Below are positions 17,119 to 25,684 of a stretch of 39,822 bases of DNA, in pieces (within the stretch, counting starts at the first letter, position 1; each line of letters opens with the position of its first letter). Position numbers and translations under genes: made by a program. Origin of the DNA: Bryobacterales bacterium. GTDB taxonomy: Bacteria; Acidobacteriota; Terriglobia; Bryobacterales; Bryobacteraceae. Location: assembly GCA_026954325.1 (NCBI GenBank), contig JAIXKK010000077.1:1-39822 (forward strand), in the 5' to 3' direction. The notes under the pieces are model-generated. The model searched no databases. It saw only the letters and a program-made list of their open reading frames with translations, and had not been told where the DNA came from.

Positions 17119-19809
17119 TCACCGCGTATGCGCGGGCCCCCGCAGCACGGCATTCAGAAACAGCACATTCATCCCGTCCATAAAGGCCCGAAAGTTCGGA
17201 TCCGCCGTGAACGCGATGATCTGCCCGCGGCCTTCCCGCTGCACGATCACCAGCGGTTTGTAGGCAATCTGCTTTCGGTTATCCTCCCACATGTACCCCG
17301 AAGCCACCACCTCGTCCGGTCCGGCGAAGTAGGCCGCGTTCACTCCTTTGTCGAGTTTGATAGGGGTGAAGATGGCCCGCCCGTCCACCATCGCGATTAC
17401 CTTGCCGCCGGCGCCCGCGCCCATCCAGTGCTCCTTGTCCACCTTTGCCCTGGCAAGCACCCCGGCCACCAGGTCCGGCAGTTCTTTTTCAGCCTGGATC
17501 GCCTTGTCGAAATCTTCCTGCTTGGTAAAGACCTTCCCCGGAACCTCCGCCTTCTCCGAGTCGTCGTCCTCCTCTTTATCCTCCGCGTCGTCTTTCCGGC
17601 CTGCCTTCACCCTTTCTTCCTGCCGCACCGCAAGCAACCCGGTCTTCGGCGCCGCCAGGTAGGACACCGCTCCGCCGCCGGTGGCGATCAGCGTGCCTCC
17701 CTCCGCCACCCATTCCTTCAGCCGCCGCGTCCCCGCCGCCCCCAAAGTGGAGGCATACCCCTCTCGTGACCCGTCCGGCAGAATGATCGTCCGAAACCGC
17801 CTCAGATCCCCCGTGCCAAGCTGCTGCGTGCGCACCGCCGTGACCGGAATGCCGAACTGGCGCTCGAGTACAAATCGCGCGTGCCCCGCCGCCCCCGCCG
17901 CCACCGGCCGGTCCCAGGCGAGCGCGATTGCCGGCTTGCGTAACTTGCACACATACGCGCTCCCGAAGTTCACCCCCTCGTCCACCCATCCGGAGGCCGT
18001 GGCGGTGATGTCCACGCCGAACCGGCCCGCCATCCTCGCCATCGCCTCGCCTAGCGCGGCTGGGTTGTCGGCCGTCCTCAAAATGAGCGTTCCCTCGGGG
18101 TACTTGCCGCCGTTCTGGCTGAAGGCCTTGTCGGAACTCCACACCGTGAATCCCTCGCGCAGCGCCGCCGCCGCAATCCGCGCCGCGCCGGCGCTCCCCC
18201 AGGGAACCAGGTAGGCCACCGGCGCTGATGCCGGCCTCAGCCTGCCTTTCATTAGCTCCCCGGCCTTCACCGTTTCAAACTGGCCCGCCGTCGTGCTCCC
18301 GGCCGCCAGCATCTCCACGTTGTAGAGCAGCGGCAGCGACCAGGCCGTGACGTCATAGATTTCATCAGGCAGCTTCCTCTGCCGCCGCCGTTCCTGCTCC
18401 TTGAGAAAGTCTTCCTTCATCGAAACCTGTTTATCCAGCAGCACCCGGATCAACCGCTTCGATGGCTGCGCGAGCGGCACGACATAGCTACCCGTTGGAA
18501 GACGGCGGCCGTTCACCGTAACCGGCGCCGCCGCGCGCTTTACCTCGATCCCCTGCTCCGCCAGCAGGTCCGCCAGTTTATCCACGGCCGTGACATTGCC
18601 CGAACGCGGGAACACATATTCGCGAACCGGCTCGGAGGCGCCCTCCTCCGCGGCCAGTTTCCGGAAACGATAGAACTTGTCCATCAGCCGCTCCCGGTAG
18701 CGGCTCGCTGTTTCAAGGGTCGAGAGCGAGGCGACAAAGTGTTTCCGAACTGCGTCCCGGAACGTGAACACCGTGTCATCGGACCTGCGCATCAACAGGC
18801 CCCGCGCCGAAGCCTGCTCATACGTCATCGCCGCCGCCCCGTAATAACACGGCCAACTGGCGCCGTAGCCGGGATAGAAGTTGTCATACACCTCGCGCGT
18901 GAAATAGCTGAACCCGAAATGGTCAAACCACTTCGCGTTGTTCTTCCCCACCCATTCCAGGCTCTCCCGGATGTCCTTGTCCAGGTGCGGGTTGAACGGA
19001 TCGGCCTCCGGAGCGAAGTAGTAGGTGGCGTCGGATTCCATCTCGTGCAGGTCCACGAAAAGCACGGGAAACCACTCGAGCAGCGCGCGAATGCGGCCCT
19101 TCGTTTCCGGCTGTGTGATGGCGAACCAGTCGCGGTTCATGTCGAAGTAATAGTGGTTCGTTCGTCCGCCGGGCCACGGCTCGTTGTGCTCGGCGGCCAA
19201 TGGCTCCGCATCCGGCGCCAACCCTTCCGAGGAGCGGAAGTGTTGCACAAAGCGCTCCCGGCCATCCGGATTCTGAAGCGGGTCTATCAGCACCACCACG
19301 TTTGCCAGAATGTCCCGCGTCATCCGGTCATTGCGCGCGGCCAGCAGGTGGTACGCCGTCACCAGAGCCGCATCCGGGGAGGAGATTTCATTGCCGTGTA
19401 CCCCATAGGCGAGCCACGCCACCGCCGGCACCCCGCTCATCAGGCCCCGTGCTTCCGCCTCCGGAAGGGTGCGTGGATCGGAAAGCCGCCGCATCGCGCC
19501 GCGGATATCCTCCAGCCGGCGGATATTCGTCTCCGATCCGATCGCGGCATACACGAGACGCCGCCCTTCCCAGGTCTTCCCGTAATCGAACACCTTCATG
19601 CGATTGGGGGCGGCAGCCGCCAGCCCCTCGAGATAGCGCAATAGCTGCTCGGGAGAGCTGATCTGCTCGCCCGCCCCGTACCCCAGCACCTTCTGGAACG
19701 TAGGGATGGCGGGATCATACGCCACGCCGGGCCAGAATTCCTGGAAAGCGGGCTCTTGACCTGGCAGAAAGAGAGAAAACGCAAAAAAGGCAACAGGCAG
19801 ACGCCTCAT
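17119..19809 (-). CDS. Secreted M14-family zinc metallopeptidase
   Basis: The product has 896 residues from ATG 19809, where a signal peptide (RRLPVAFFAFSLFLPGQ) begins; the open frame further upstream is spurious. Zinc-carboxypeptidase features: KTWEGRRLVYAAIGS, YGVHGNEISS with His138 and Glu141 as ligands, LIDPLQNPDGRERF, and VDLHEMESDATYYF. After the peptidase domain comes a large C-terminal part with a class I amidotransferase-like fold (FRTIILPDGSREG, GGTLIATGGGAVSYLA) and a strongly acidic loop around DDAEDKEEDDDSEKAE. The enzyme probably trims peptides in the periplasm or outside. TATGCT lies eight bases before the ATG. speA diverges from it. Confidence 0.88.
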   Translation of the reverse strand: MRRLPVAFFAFSLFLPGQEPAFQEFWPGVAYDPAIPTFQKVLGYGAGEQISSPEQLLRYLEGLAAAAPNRMKVFDYGKTWEGRRLVYAAIGSETNIRRLEDIRGAMRRLSDPRTLPEAEARGLMSGVPAVAWLAYGVHGNEISSPDAALVTAYHLLAARNDRMTRDILANVVVLIDPLQNPDGRERFVQHFRSSEGLAPDAEPLAAEHNEPWPGGRTNHYYFDMNRDWFAITQPETKGRIRALLEWFPVLFVDLHEMESDATYYFAPEADPFNPHLDKDIRESLEWVGKNNAKWFDHFGFSYFTREVYDNFYPGYGASWPCYYGAAAMTYEQASARGLLMRRSDDTVFTFRDAVRKHFVASLSTLETASRYRERLMDKFYRFRKLAAEEGASEPVREYVFPRSGNVTAVDKLADLLAEQGIEVKRAAAPVTVNGRRLPTGSYVVPLAQPSKRLIRVLLDKQVSMKEDFLKEQERRRQRKLPDEIYDVTAWSLPLLYNVEMLAAGSTTAGQFETVKAGELMKGRLRPASAPVAYLVPWGSAGAARIAAAALREGFTVWSSDKAFSQNGGKYPEGTLILRTADNPAALGEAMARMAGRFGVDITATASGWVDEGVNFGSAYVCKLRKPAIALAWDRPVAAGAAGHARFVLERQFGIPVTAVRTQQLGTGDLRRFRTIILPDGSREGYASTLGAAGTRRLKEWVAEGGTLIATGGGAVSYLAAPKTGLLAVRQEERVKAGRKDDAEDKEEDDDSEKAEVPGKVFTKQEDFDKAIQAEKELPDLVAGVLARAKVDKEHWMGAGAGGKVIAMVDGRAIFTPIKLDKGVNAAYFAGPDEVVASGYMWEDNRKQIAYKPLVIVQREGRGQIIAFTADPNFRAFMDGMNVLFLNAVLRGPAHTR

Positions 19810-20013
19810 GATGATCCAGCATACGGCATTCGCGCCGGCACACGGCAAGCCGCGCCGCCCGCGGCGCGAAGTCTGCCTCTTCGCTCCAACAACATGCGTA
19901 TCCACCCGAGCCAGGGTTGTAACCGGATTTCTGTTGCCAGAGTCCCCGTTTCGTCGGACACTGAAAGCTGTGGTTCCATCCAAATCGATGGACGCGAGAA
20001 GGAGTTACTCGAG

Positions 20014-21960
20014 TTGAATTTGAAGATGTCGGATCGGGACACGGTCTGGGAACCAACCGGCCGCTGGACGATACATGACGCCGCCGATCTGTTCGATGTG
20101 GACCGGTGGGGCAAAGGCTACTTCTCCATCGGTGAGAACGGGCATCTCTGGGTGCACCCGGCCAAGGACCCGAACCGCAAGGCGGACCTCAAGGAACTGG
20201 TTCACCAACTCACTCTCCGCGGCATCTCTCCGCCCATCCTCATCCGCTTCGGCGAAATTCTTCAGCACCGGCTCGGCGAAATCCACGGCGCCTTCCGCAA
20301 CGCCATCGACGAGCACAAGTACCAGGGAAATTACAGTTGCGTCTATCCCATCAAGGTCAACCAGCAGCGCCATGTCGTCGAAGAAGTCGTCGAATACGGA
20401 AAACCGTTCGGATTCGGCCTCGAGGCCGGTTCCAAGCCCGAACTGCTCGCCGTCCTCGCCATCGCCGATAACGACACCCCCATCATTTGCAATGGCTTCA
20501 AGGACGACGAGTATATCGAGTTCGTCATGCTGGCCAAGAAAATCGGCCGCCGCATCATTCCCGTCGTCGAAAAGTACACCGAACTCGATCTCATCATTAA
20601 ATATTCGAACAAGATCGGCATCCGCCCCGACGTCGGTTTGCGCATCAAGCTGGCCAGCCGCGGCTCCGGACGCTGGAAATCTTCCGGCGGCTACCGTTCC
20701 AAGTTCGGCCTCACCGTCAGCGAAGCCCTGCAGGCTTTGGATCTGATGAAGTCCCTCGGCATGGCCGATTGCATCAAGCTGCTCCACTTCCATCTCGGCA
20801 GCCAGATCACCAACATCCGCCAGATCAAAGGCGCCGTCATCGAAGCCGCCCGCTGTTACGTCGGCCTGAAACGGCTTGGAGCGGGACTCGAATACATGGA
20901 TGTCGGAGGAGGACTTGGCGTCGATTATGACGGCTCCCAGACCGATTTCGAATCAAGCGTCAACTACACCCTCCAGGAATACGCCAACGACGTCGTCTAT
21001 CACATCCAGAACGTCTGCGACGAGGCCGAAGTCCCTCATCCGAACATCGTCACCGAAAGCGGCCGCGCCATCGCCGCCTATCACAGCCTGCTCGTATTCA
21101 ACGTCCTCGGCGTTACCGGCTTTGGCGGAGAAGCCGGCGTGATGGACAAACTCCCCGAGGACGCCGAACAGCCCCTCGTGGACCTGATGGAGACCTACCG
21201 TTCCCTCACCGTGAAGAACCTGCTCGAGAGCTTCCACGATGCGCAGCAGGCGCTCGATTCCGCCCTCAACCTGTTCAGCCTCGGCTACCTCTCGCTCGAG
21301 CAGCGCTCCATGGCGGAAACCATTTATTGGGGCATCTGCCGGCGCATCCAAAGACTCTCTCATGAACTCGAATACTTCCCCGAGGAACTCGAAGGCCTCG
21401 AAGGCATGCTCTCCGACACCTATTTCTGCAACTTCTCGCTCTTCCAGAGCATGCCCGACAGTTGGGCTGTCAAACAGCTCTTCCCCATCATGCCCATTCA
21501 CCGCCTCAATGAGCAGCCCACGCGCCACGCCGTTCTCGGCGATATCTCCTGCGACTCCGACGGCAAGGTGGACCAGTTCATCGACCGCCGCGATGTGAAG
21601 CGCACCATCCCCCTTCACGCCTACAACGGACAACCCTACTTCCTCGGAGCGTTTCTCGTCGGAGCCTACCAGGAGATCCTCGGCGATCTCCACAACCTCT
21701 TCGGCGACACCCATGCCGTGCACGTCCGGCTTGACGATAAGAATGAGCCGATTCTCGATGCGGTTGTGAAGGGGGATACGGTTCGCGAGGTGCTCGATTA
21801 TGTGCAGTTCAACACCCGCTCGCTTCTCGAGCAGTTCCGCAAGGATGTGGAATCGGCGCTGCGGCAGGGCCGGATCGGGTATGAAGAATCGGGCCGGTTA
21901 CTGCGGTTTTATGAGGATGGGTTGCAGGGATACACGTACCTGGAAGACGCCGGTGAGTGA
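20014..21960 (+). CDS. speA: Biosynthetic arginine decarboxylase
   Basis: The product has 648 residues from TTG 20014, which has AAGGAG nine bases upstream; ATG 20026 (SDRDTVWEPTGRW) would leave the ribosome site 21 bases away but gives a typical N-terminus too. Length fits E. coli SpeA (658). SpeA converts arginine to agmatine with PLP, opening the agmatine route to putrescine. Seen: the PLP lysine in CVYPIKVNQQRHVVEEV, GFGLEAGSKPELLAVLA, LLHFHLGSQITNIR, GGGLGVDYDGS, and IVTESGRAIAAYHS. The C-terminal domain ends GYEESGRLLRFYEDGLQGYT. It is divergent from the M14 gene over about 200 bp and is followed by korA after a 95-bp gap with its own -10 box. Confidence 0.95.
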   Translation: MNLKMSDRDTVWEPTGRWTIHDAADLFDVDRWGKGYFSIGENGHLWVHPAKDPNRKADLKELVHQLTLRGISPPILIRFGEILQHRLGEIHGAFRNAIDEHKYQGNYSCVYPIKVNQQRHVVEEVVEYGKPFGFGLEAGSKPELLAVLAIADNDTPIICNGFKDDEYIEFVMLAKKIGRRIIPVVEKYTELDLIIKYSNKIGIRPDVGLRIKLASRGSGRWKSSGGYRSKFGLTVSEALQALDLMKSLGMADCIKLLHFHLGSQITNIRQIKGAVIEAARCYVGLKRLGAGLEYMDVGGGLGVDYDGSQTDFESSVNYTLQEYANDVVYHIQNVCDEAEVPHPNIVTESGRAIAAYHSLLVFNVLGVTGFGGEAGVMDKLPEDAEQPLVDLMETYRSLTVKNLLESFHDAQQALDSALNLFSLGYLSLEQRSMAETIYWGICRRIQRLSHELEYFPEELEGLEGMLSDTYFCNFSLFQSMPDSWAVKQLFPIMPIHRLNEQPTRHAVLGDISCDSDGKVDQFIDRRDVKRTIPLHAYNGQPYFLGAFLVGAYQEILGDLHNLFGDTHAVHVRLDDKNEPILDAVVKGDTVREVLDYVQFNTRSLLEQFRKDVESALRQGRIGYEESGRLLRFYEDGLQGYTYLEDAGE

Positions 21961-22022
21961 ATCTCCTCATTCCCGATCAAACTAGTCGTGAATAAGCCCT
22001 GCGCCTCCTCCCCCTCCTGTTC

Positions 22023-22028
22023 TATAAT
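22023..22028 (+). promoter_or_regulatory. TATAAT -10 box before korA
   Basis: A perfect TATAAT lies 27 bp before the korA ATG. No good -35 box is visible 16-18 bases upstream. The implied leader is about 20 nt and lacks a recognisable Shine-Dalgarno. Confidence 0.45.
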
Positions 22029-22055
22029 TTCTGTGTAAGCTCATTCTTTACCACT

Positions 22056-23903
22056 ATGTCAACCTTCGAAGTCAGCCCGGTCGCCTCCTCTTCCTCCGGC
22101 GAACAGGCTTACCGCGTCGTCAATGACTTCAGTATTCAAGTCGCCACGGTAAACGGTTCCGGAAGCCAGACCGCCAACAACGTCCTCATGCGCTCCATCT
22201 TTCAGATGGGCATCCCTGTTTCGGGGAAAAACCTTTTCCCCTCCAACATCGCGGGACTCCCCACGTGGTTCACCATTCGCGCCAACAAGAATGGCTGGAT
22301 TGCCCGTAAGAAAGAAATCGACTTTCTCATCGCGATGAACCCCGAAACGGCGCGTGAAGACGTCCTCAAGCTCGAACCAGGCGCCGCGGTGCTCTACGAC
22401 GAACCCTTGCAGTTGAAGGACCTGCGGACCGGCCTTCATTTCTACCCCGTTCCTTTCGACAAACTCGTCGCGCCCGTTTGCCCGGAGGCCAAGCTCCGCA
22501 AACTCGTACGCAACATGATTTACGACGGCGTCGTCGCCCATCTGCTCGGCATCGATCTCGACGAGATGCGCAAGGCGCTCTACAAACAGTTCGGAAAACG
22601 CAAGGCAAAGGCAGCCGACCTCAACTGGAACGCCGTCCTGGCCGGTAAGCAGTTCGCCGAGGAGCATCTTCCCAAGACCGATCCTCTCCGCCTGGAGCGC
22701 ATGGACAAGACCGCCGGGAAGATCATCATCGACGGCAATGCGGCGGCGGCGCTCGGCTGCGTGTTCGCGGGCTGCACCGTGGTCACCTGGTATCCCATTA
22801 CACCCTCCAGTTCGCTGGTGGATTCCATGACAGGCTACCTGCGGCGGCTCCGTACCGAAAAAGACACCGGCAAAGCCACCTTTGCCGTGCTTCAGGCCGA
22901 AGACGAACTGGCCGCCATCGGCATGGTGATCGGCGCCTCCTGGGCCGGAGCGCGCGCCATGACGGCTACCTCCGGTCCCGGCATCTCCCTGATGGCGGAG
23001 TTCGTGGGCCTCGGCTACTACGCGGAAGTACCCGCCGTCATCTTCGATGTGCAGCGCGCGGGGCCATCCACCGGCTTGCCCACCCGCACCATGCAGGGCG
23101 ATGTGCTTTCCAACGCCCTCCTCTCCCACGGCGACACACGGCATCCATTGTTCTTTCCTTCTTGTCCGGCCGAATGCTTCCAGATGGCCGTGGATGCTTT
23201 CGATTTCGCCGAGTTGTTCCAGACGCCCGTGTTCGTGATGACTGATCTCGATCTCGGCATGAACAACTGGATGGCCGATCCGTTCGTATACCCCGCCAAG
23301 CCGATTACTCGCGGCAAGGTCCTGGATGCGGAAGCCCTTAACAAGGTGTCTGATTTCGCCCGCTATCGCGATGTCGACGGCGACGGCATCCCCTACCGTA
23401 CCCTGCCCGGCACCAACCATCCCAAGGCGGCCTACTTCACCCGCGGCAGCGGACATAGCGACAAGGCCGGTTATTCGGAGCGCGAAGACGACTACATCAA
23501 CAACGTGGACCGCCTTTCACGCAAGTTCGAAACCATGCGCAAGCACGTCCCGCCGCCGGAAGTATCTCTGAACGGGAAAGCCAAAATCGGCATCATCTAC
23601 TACGGCACCTCACGCTGGGCAGCCGAGGAGTGCCTCGATCAACTCGCGCGCGAATACGACCTCGAGGCCTCCAGCTTCCGCCTGCTCGCCTATCCGTTCA
23701 CCGAAGCGCTGTCCAGCTTCATCGAACGCCACGAGCGCGTCTACGTCATCGATCAGAACCGCGACGGCCAGCTTCTGGCATTGATGCGCCTGGAACTGCC
23801 GGTCGAACTCATCGCCAAACTCCGAGGCATCCGCTACTACGGGGGCATGCCGCTCGACGCGCGGACCTTGACCAACGAACTGGTATCGCAGGAGGGATTA
23901 TGA
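22056..23903 (+). CDS. korA: 2-oxoglutarate (2-oxoacid):ferredoxin oxidoreductase, fused gamma-alpha subunit
   Basis: The product has 615 residues. It combines an N-terminal gamma-type domain (GSGSQTANNVLMRSIFQMG, about residues 30-200) with an alpha-type pyrimidine-binding domain (YPITPSSSLVDSMTGYLRR, EDELAAIGMVIGASWAGARA, TATSGPGISLMAEFVGLGYY) and a domain II ending near VELIAKLRGIRYYGGMP. With KorB it oxidises 2-oxoglutarate to succinyl-CoA, reducing ferredoxin, in the cytoplasm. This gamma-alpha fusion occurs in KorAB of aerobes such as mycobacteria. Its TGA stop overlaps the korB ATG by four bases, so translation is coupled. The exact 2-oxoacid is inferred from family likeness. No Shine-Dalgarno is seen before ATG 22056. 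Confidence 0.92.
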   Translation: MSTFEVSPVASSSSGEQAYRVVNDFSIQVATVNGSGSQTANNVLMRSIFQMGIPVSGKNLFPSNIAGLPTWFTIRANKNGWIARKKEIDFLIAMNPETAREDVLKLEPGAAVLYDEPLQLKDLRTGLHFYPVPFDKLVAPVCPEAKLRKLVRNMIYDGVVAHLLGIDLDEMRKALYKQFGKRKAKAADLNWNAVLAGKQFAEEHLPKTDPLRLERMDKTAGKIIIDGNAAAALGCVFAGCTVVTWYPITPSSSLVDSMTGYLRRLRTEKDTGKATFAVLQAEDELAAIGMVIGASWAGARAMTATSGPGISLMAEFVGLGYYAEVPAVIFDVQRAGPSTGLPTRTMQGDVLSNALLSHGDTRHPLFFPSCPAECFQMAVDAFDFAELFQTPVFVMTDLDLGMNNWMADPFVYPAKPITRGKVLDAEALNKVSDFARYRDVDGDGIPYRTLPGTNHPKAAYFTRGSGHSDKAGYSEREDDYINNVDRLSRKFETMRKHVPPPEVSLNGKAKIGIIYYGTSRWAAEECLDQLAREYDLEASSFRLLAYPFTEALSSFIERHERVYVIDQNRDGQLLALMRLELPVELIAKLRGIRYYGGMPLDARTLTNELVSQEGL

Positions 23904-24943
23904 GCACCGTGGCAGCCACGCCGCCCAAGAAAGTGAATCGCATCGGCCTGGATGTTCTCCCCTACAAGGGATCGAAGACCACGCTGTGCGCCGGATGCGG
24001 CCACAACTCCATTTCCGAGCGCCTCATCGAGGTCTTCTTCGAACTTGGGGTCGAACCCTGGCAGGTAGCCAAGATGAGCGGCATCGGCTGCTCCTCGAAA
24101 ACCCCGGCTTACTTCCTCAACCAGGCCCACGGCTTCAATTCCGTCCACGGCCGCGCGCCCGCTGTAAGCACCGGCGCCCTCCTGGCGAATAAGAACTTGA
24201 AAGGCGTCGTGGTTACCGGCGACGGCGATACCGCCTCCATCGGCATCGGCCAGTTCGTCCACATGCTGCGCCGCAACGTCCCGCTTGTCTACATCATCGA
24301 GAACAACGGCGTCTACGGACTCACCAAGGGCCAGTTCTCCGCCACCGCGGACATCGGCTCGAAACAGAAATCCGGGGTCATCAACGAAATGAACCCCATC
24401 GATTGCTGTCTCCTCGCCATCGAGCTCGGAGCCACCATGGTCGCCCGCTCCTTCTCCGGCGACAAGCGCCAGCTCAGCAACATCCTCAAAGCCTGCATTT
24501 CCCATCGCGGCCTCGCCGTCGTCGATGTCATCTCGCCCTGCGTCACCTTCAACGATCATGAGGGCTCCACCAAGAGCTACTCCTACGTGAAGGAGCATGA
24601 CATCCCCCTTCACGAGATGCAGTACGTGCCCTACTACGAAGAGATCCAGGTGCAGATGGAGGATGGCCAGGTGCGGGATGTGGAACTCCACGACGGCTCC
24701 CACCTCCGCCTCCGCGCGCTTCACGGCGACTTCGATCCTACGAACAAAGACATGGCCCTCGCCGCCATTCACGAAGCCGATAAGAAGGGTGAAGTGCTCA
24801 CCGGCCTGCTTTATGTGCGGAAAGATAAGGAAACCCTGCACGACATGATGCATCTGGTCGACGAGCCGCTCGCCACGCTGCCTCAATCGCGCGTGCGCCC
24901 CGGCCCGGAAGCGCTCGAGATGATCATGGAAGAGCTCCGCTAG
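23900..24943 (+). CDS. korB: 2-oxoglutarate (2-oxoacid):ferredoxin oxidoreductase beta subunit
   Basis: The product has 347 residues. ATG 23900 overlaps the korA stop as ATGA and follows GGAGGG closely. The subunit binds thiamine diphosphate and an iron-sulfur cluster: TTLCAGCGHNSISE and SGIGCSSKTP carry cluster cysteines, and GDGDTASIGIGQFVH with VYIIENNGVYGLTKGQ forms the GDG...NN cofactor motif. ISPCVTFNDHEG holds another conserved cysteine. It completes the KorAB enzyme. trmJ starts 10 bp downstream on the same strand and may be co-transcribed. Confidence 0.94.
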   Translation: MSTVAATPPKKVNRIGLDVLPYKGSKTTLCAGCGHNSISERLIEVFFELGVEPWQVAKMSGIGCSSKTPAYFLNQAHGFNSVHGRAPAVSTGALLANKNLKGVVVTGDGDTASIGIGQFVHMLRRNVPLVYIIENNGVYGLTKGQFSATADIGSKQKSGVINEMNPIDCCLLAIELGATMVARSFSGDKRQLSNILKACISHRGLAVVDVISPCVTFNDHEGSTKSYSYVKEHDIPLHEMQYVPYYEEIQVQMEDGQVRDVELHDGSHLRLRALHGDFDPTNKDMALAAIHEADKKGEVLTGLLYVRKDKETLHDMMHLVDEPLATLPQSRVRPGPEALEMIMEELR

Positions 24944-24953
24944 AAGAAATCAC

Positions 24954-25658
24954 ATGGACGGGCTGAAGGTAGTTCTGGTCAGCCCTCGCAACCCTCTCAA
25001 CATCGGCGCCGCCGCGCGCGCCATGAGCAATTTCGGCTTTTGCGATCTGCGCCTCGTCAATCCCTATGAGGTGGCTTTCCGCGAAGCGCGCTCCGCCGTC
25101 GGCGCCGGAGCCATCCTCGAACAGGCGCGCGAATTCCCCACGCTCGCCGAAGCTGTCTCCGAGTGTTCCCTCGTCGTAGGCGCCACCGCCGGCGAGCATC
25201 GTGAACTGCGCCGGCCCTACCGCCGCCTCGAACTCGGAGCCCGTCTCATCCACCGCCACCAGGGCACTGTCGCTCTGCTCTTCGGCTCGGAAAAATACGG
25301 ACTCTCAAATGACGACCTCAGCCACTGCGATTTCCTCATGGGTATCCCCTCGCGCCCCCAGCACCGGTCCATGAATCTCGGCCAGGCTGTCGCCGTCTGC
25401 CTCTATGAACTGATCCGCGACCCGCGCGCCGCCCGCGCAACGCCGGCGCTAAAGAAGTCCGCCACCAGCGAACAGACGGAAGTGCTCCGTCAGCGCCTGC
25501 AAGACGCCCTCCAGATCAGCGGCTATTACGACCATTCCGCCACCGCCGGCTCCGAACGGCGCCTCCGCGCCCTCGTCCGGCGCATGAACCTCAACCACCA
25601 GGACGCCGTCATCTGGCTCGGCATCCTGCGCCAGGTGTTGTGGAGGCTGAAAGCATAG
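24954..25658 (+). CDS. trmJ: TrmJ-type tRNA 2'-O-methyltransferase (SPOUT family)
   Basis: The product has 234 residues. The TrmJ N-terminus is clear (VVLVSPRNPLNIGAAARAMS). The SPOUT knot motifs are LLFGSEKYGLSNDDLSHCDF and MGIPSRPQHRSMNLGQAVAV. A helical C-terminal extension, as in E. coli TrmJ, follows. TrmJ methylates the ribose of nucleotide 32 in some tRNAs using S-adenosylmethionine. Paralogous TrmH-type enzymes are possible, but the N-terminus and extension favour TrmJ. The start lies 10 bp after korB, with a weak purine-rich AGAAGAAA upstream. Confidence 0.88.
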   Translation: MDGLKVVLVSPRNPLNIGAAARAMSNFGFCDLRLVNPYEVAFREARSAVGAGAILEQAREFPTLAEAVSECSLVVGATAGEHRELRRPYRRLELGARLIHRHQGTVALLFGSEKYGLSNDDLSHCDFLMGIPSRPQHRSMNLGQAVAVCLYELIRDPRAARATPALKKSATSEQTEVLRQRLQDALQISGYYDHSATAGSERRLRALVRRMNLNHQDAVIWLGILRQVLWRLKA

Positions 25659-25684
25659 CAGGTGTTATCCTGTAGTGTCGCCGA

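Noticed and set aside
22059..23456. 465-residue antisense open frame opposite korA
   Set aside because: Shadow of a clear gene; composition is that of reversed coding DNA.
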